Shown: positions 5,715-8,218 of the stretch, one piece after another
Numbering within the stretch: position 1 is the stretch's first letter
How the letters are laid out: each line of letters begins with the position of its first letter
Source: Bacteroidales bacterium Bact_07
GTDB taxonomy: Bacteria; Bacteroidota; Bacteroidia; Bacteroidales; Tenuifilaceae
DNA: 8,218 nucleotides
Assembly (NCBI GenBank): GCA_001603415.1
Contig: LUYY01000077.1
Coordinates: 1-8,218, forward strand
Direction: 5' to 3'
Notes under the pieces: model-generated
Told to the model about the DNA's origin: nothing
The model's database searches: none
What the model saw: the letters and a program-made list of their open reading frames with translations, nothing else
Made by a program: the position numbers and the translations under genes

Positions 5715-8218
5715 ATGTCAATAACTAAATACTTTCTCTACCTTACTATTATAGCGCTACCGTATTTGGGCTTGTCGCAAAACGTTGAGTATTACTTTAA
5801 GTTTATTGAACCCAACCGCAATAAGATAAACACCATAGTAACCCAAACCATTTCCATTGATAACGTTAAGGGCGATACCGTTTATGCCTATGCCAACCAG
5901 CAAGAGTTTGATGCACTGTTAAAATTAGGCTATAACGTTGAACTTCTTACACACCCGTCCCGATCAAATGCTAAGGCAATTGTAATGGCAAACACTGTTG
6001 CCGAGATGGCAAACTGGGACAGGTACCCTACCTATGAGGTTTACAGGGCGATGATGAAGAAGTTTGAAGCCGACTACCCTACCCTCTGCAAACTCGATTC
6101 CATAGGAACTACCGTTCAAGGACGCAAACTCTACGTGCTAAAAATCTCCGATAACGTAGCCAGCGATGAACCCGAACCGGAGGTTTTTTATACCAGTACC
6201 ATGCATGGCGATGAGGCTACCGGCTTCATTCTCCTGCTCAGGTTTGCTGACTATCTGCTATCGAACTACTACACCCTACCACAGGCAAAGGAACTGGTCG
6301 ATAACCTGCAAATATTCATTAACCCAAATGCCAACCCCGATGGAACATACTACGGTGGCAATTCAACCGTGGCAAACGCAACACGTTACAATGCCAACAG
6401 CATTGATATTAACCGCAACTTCCCTGACCCGCGAGCCGGCCAGCACCCCGACAATAACCAGTGGCAACCCGAAACGCAGGCCATGATGGACTTTGCGGCT
6501 CAGCACCATTTTATTCTATCAGCTAACTTTCATGGCGGAACCGAAGTGGTTAACTATCCCTGGGATACGTGGACATCGACTCAGGAAAAACACCCCGATA
6601 ACGACTGGTATATAGGCATTTCAAGGGCTTATGTTGACACGGTTCATAAGTATAGCCCATCAACTTATATGTCTGGCTTTAGCAATGGCATAACCAATGG
6701 GGGTGACTGGTATGTGGTTACTGGCGGACGCCAGGATTACATGAACTACTTTCACCGTTGCCGTGAGATAACCATTGAAATATCAAAAACCAAATTGCTT
6801 GGCTCCGAATTGCTCCCTACGCTTTGGGACTATAACCGAGCTTCGCTCATCAATTACCTGAAAAATGCCCTTTACGGTATTGGAGGAACGGTAAAAAGTG
6901 CCTCCAACGAACCCCTCGATGCCGAAGTGGTTGTATTAAACCGCGATAGGCTTAACTCATCGGTTAAAACCAACCCGGCAAGCGGACAATTCTTTAGAAT
7001 GATAGAACCGGGTACGTACCAGGTAGGGGCCTTGGCAAACGGCTACAAGCCAAACTTTAAAATGGTTGCAATTGCGGCCAATGAGTTCAAGCCTCTAAGC
7101 TTTACCCTCGAGCCGGAAAGCACAACCCCCGTTACGGAAAGTTTTGAGCTAGTTGTGCCAGAACGTTTCAATTTCACTAATGGCAATTGGCTTAGAACCA
7201 ATCTTGCAGCCAATAGTGGCACATACAGCTTAAAATCTCCAGCCATTGGCGATTCTCAATCAACAAACTGCACATTAAATATTGATATTCGTGAAGCCGG
7301 CATAACTTCGTTTTACTTCAAGGTTTCGTCCGAAGCAAAATACGATTTCTTCAAGTTTTACATTGATGATAAACTTCAAGGTTTATGGAGCGGCGATGTT
7401 ACCTGGACAAAATTTACGTCAATACTTGACAAAGGTACACATCAACTTAAGTGGATATATACAAAGGATGGTGCACAAAACGCTGGTTCCGATTGTGTTT
7501 ACATTGATGATATTGTTCTGCCAAAGTGCAATGGTCAAGTAGCGTTAACAACAACAATCAACTCAACTGCTTTCGAAAATCTTAAAATTGTTCTGGGCGA
7601 TAGTACTAATACAACCGATGCCAATGGAATGGTTACCTTCCAAAAATACCCGCTCGATACAATTGTAAACCTAAAGGTTTACTCTGAGAATAACCTTATT
7701 GGTAATGGTCAGGTTGAATTAACTTGGCAGCAGGTAAACTACTCAACAAACTTTGATGCCCATTTCAGCGCTACTTTCGAGGTTAACTCAAAGGGAAATC
7801 CAATACAAAACGCCACCATAAACTTTAATGGCGAGCAAAAACAAACCGACCAGAACGGGGTGTCCGTTTTTAGTAACGTGCCATTTGGGCTAACCCAACC
7901 CTACACCATTTCAAAAGATGGATACAACACCTATTCAGGTGAACTTCGAATTGCAAGCGACACTATCTACAGGATATCAATATACCCTACCTATTCGCCA
8001 ATTAATGAAGCAAACAACCCAATAGCCATATTCCCTAACCCAGTAAAAAACAATTTTACCATCAGTTTAAATGATTTCAGGGGTTATGTATCGATTAGTT
8101 TAGTCGATTTAACTGGCAAACCAGTTGCAAAACTTTATAATGGAAATATTTTAGAAGAATCGTTTAATATATTGATAAACAGGGATAAAACAGATGTTCT
8201 ACCGGGCATCTACTTTTT
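5715..8218 (+). CDS. Secreted M14 zinc carboxypeptidase with T9SS sorting domain (3' partial)
   Basis: The frame is open for 834 codons to the window edge. Residues 1-21 are a signal peptide. Residues about 22-100 look like a prosegment-type N-terminal domain. The M14 peptidase domain (about 105-382) has zinc ligands His164 and Glu167 (HGDE) and His273 (NFHGG), the substrate-carboxylate motif NRNFPD (233-238), NGGDWYVVTGGRQDY (328-342) and catalytic Glu355 in EITIEIS. These resemble M14B enzymes such as carboxypeptidases E, N and D, which remove C-terminal residues, often Arg or Lys. As in that subfamily, a transthyretin-like CarboxypepD_reg domain follows (about 390-466). Next come a jelly-roll (MAM/LamG-like) domain (about 475-605, ending YIDDIVLPKC), two more beta-sandwich modules (about 607-685 and 686-760) and a type A sorting domain starting at FPNPV (773-777). 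The protein should cross the inner membrane by Sec and the outer membrane by T9SS, then be attached or released. The overall plan recalls Porphyromonas gingivalis CPG70. Perhaps 15-25 residues are missing at the right edge. Confidence 0.93.
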   Translation, partial: MSITKYFLYLTIIALPYLGLSQNVEYYFKFIEPNRNKINTIVTQTISIDNVKGDTVYAYANQQEFDALLKLGYNVELLTHPSRSNAKAIVMANTVAEMANWDRYPTYEVYRAMMKKFEADYPTLCKLDSIGTTVQGRKLYVLKISDNVASDEPEPEVFYTSTMHGDEATGFILLLRFADYLLSNYYTLPQAKELVDNLQIFINPNANPDGTYYGGNSTVANATRYNANSIDINRNFPDPRAGQHPDNNQWQPETQAMMDFAAQHHFILSANFHGGTEVVNYPWDTWTSTQEKHPDNDWYIGISRAYVDTVHKYSPSTYMSGFSNGITNGGDWYVVTGGRQDYMNYFHRCREITIEISKTKLLGSELLPTLWDYNRASLINYLKNALYGIGGTVKSASNEPLDAEVVVLNRDRLNSSVKTNPASGQFFRMIEPGTYQVGALANGYKPNFKMVAIAANEFKPLSFTLEPESTTPVTESFELVVPERFNFTNGNWLRTNLAANSGTYSLKSPAIGDSQSTNCTLNIDIREAGITSFYFKVSSEAKYDFFKFYIDDKLQGLWSGDVTWTKFTSILDKGTHQLKWIYTKDGAQNAGSDCVYIDDIVLPKCNGQVALTTTINSTAFENLKIVLGDSTNTTDANGMVTFQKYPLDTIVNLKVYSENNLIGNGQVELTWQQVNYSTNFDAHFSATFEVNSKGNPIQNATINFNGEQKQTDQNGVSVFSNVPFGLTQPYTISKDGYNTYSGELRIASDTIYRISIYPTYSPINEANNPIAIFPNPVKNNFTISLNDFRGYVSISLVDLTGKPVAKLYNGNILEESFNILINRDKTDVLPGIYF

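Noticed and set aside
6166..6486. Plus-strand 106-codon open frame inside the carboxypeptidase
   Set aside because: It is a different frame over the codons for the conserved zinc-binding and NRNFPD motifs; the true frame is clear from those motifs.
3428..8218. Polysaccharide-utilisation (SusC/SusD) locus
   Set aside because: The receptor lacks the SusC N-terminal extension, no SusD-like lipoprotein or glycosidase is present, and the neighbouring enzyme is a peptidase.
1..8218. CRISPR array, tRNA/rRNA, insertion sequence, toxin-antitoxin or defence system
   Set aside because: No regular long repeats, cloverleaf-like segments, transposase motifs or paired small genes were seen when reading both strands.

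Overview
The window looks like ordinary chromosomal DNA from a member of the phylum Bacteroidota. Four things point there. Promoter-like boxes of the form TAnnTTTG precede the genes. The start codons I can place have short A/T-rich leaders without a Shine-Dalgarno sequence. One secreted enzyme ends in a type IX secretion (T9SS) type A sorting domain. There is also an outer-membrane TonB-dependent receptor. A free-living or host-associated Bacteroidales/Marinilabiliales-type organism would fit, but the sequence does not fix the genus.

Layout, left to right. Positions 1-236 hold no clear gene: a leftward promoter-like box lies near the left edge, and the rightward promoter region of the first gene contains a perfect 10-bp palindrome. 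Positions 237-1082 (+) encode an exported protein of unknown function, closed by a hairpin terminator. Positions 1163-2836 (+) encode EttA, a tandem ABC-F ATPase of the ribosome, with its own strong terminator at 2840-2869. Positions 3061-3417 (+) encode a small DUF4870 membrane protein, preceded by three 7-bp repeats spaced exactly 10 bp apart. Its convergent neighbour at 3428-5644 (-) is a 738-residue TonB-dependent receptor. Divergent from the receptor, starting at 5715 and running off the right edge, is a large secreted zinc carboxypeptidase (M14) with several beta-sandwich modules. It is cut inside its C-terminal sorting domain.

The genes do not form one evident pathway. The first three rightward genes each appear to be transcribed separately. 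The one pair whose arrangement suggests a shared job or shared control is the receptor and the carboxypeptidase. They start 70 bp apart on opposite strands with abutting promoters, so nutrient or peptide digestion outside the cell coupled to uptake across the outer membrane is a reasonable but unproven guess.

I found no mobile element, CRISPR array, tRNA, rRNA or defence system. The points most worth following are regulatory architecture (terminator/promoter overlap, a terminator hidden in an opposing coding region, phased repeats, a palindrome at a promoter) and the uncharacterised exported protein.
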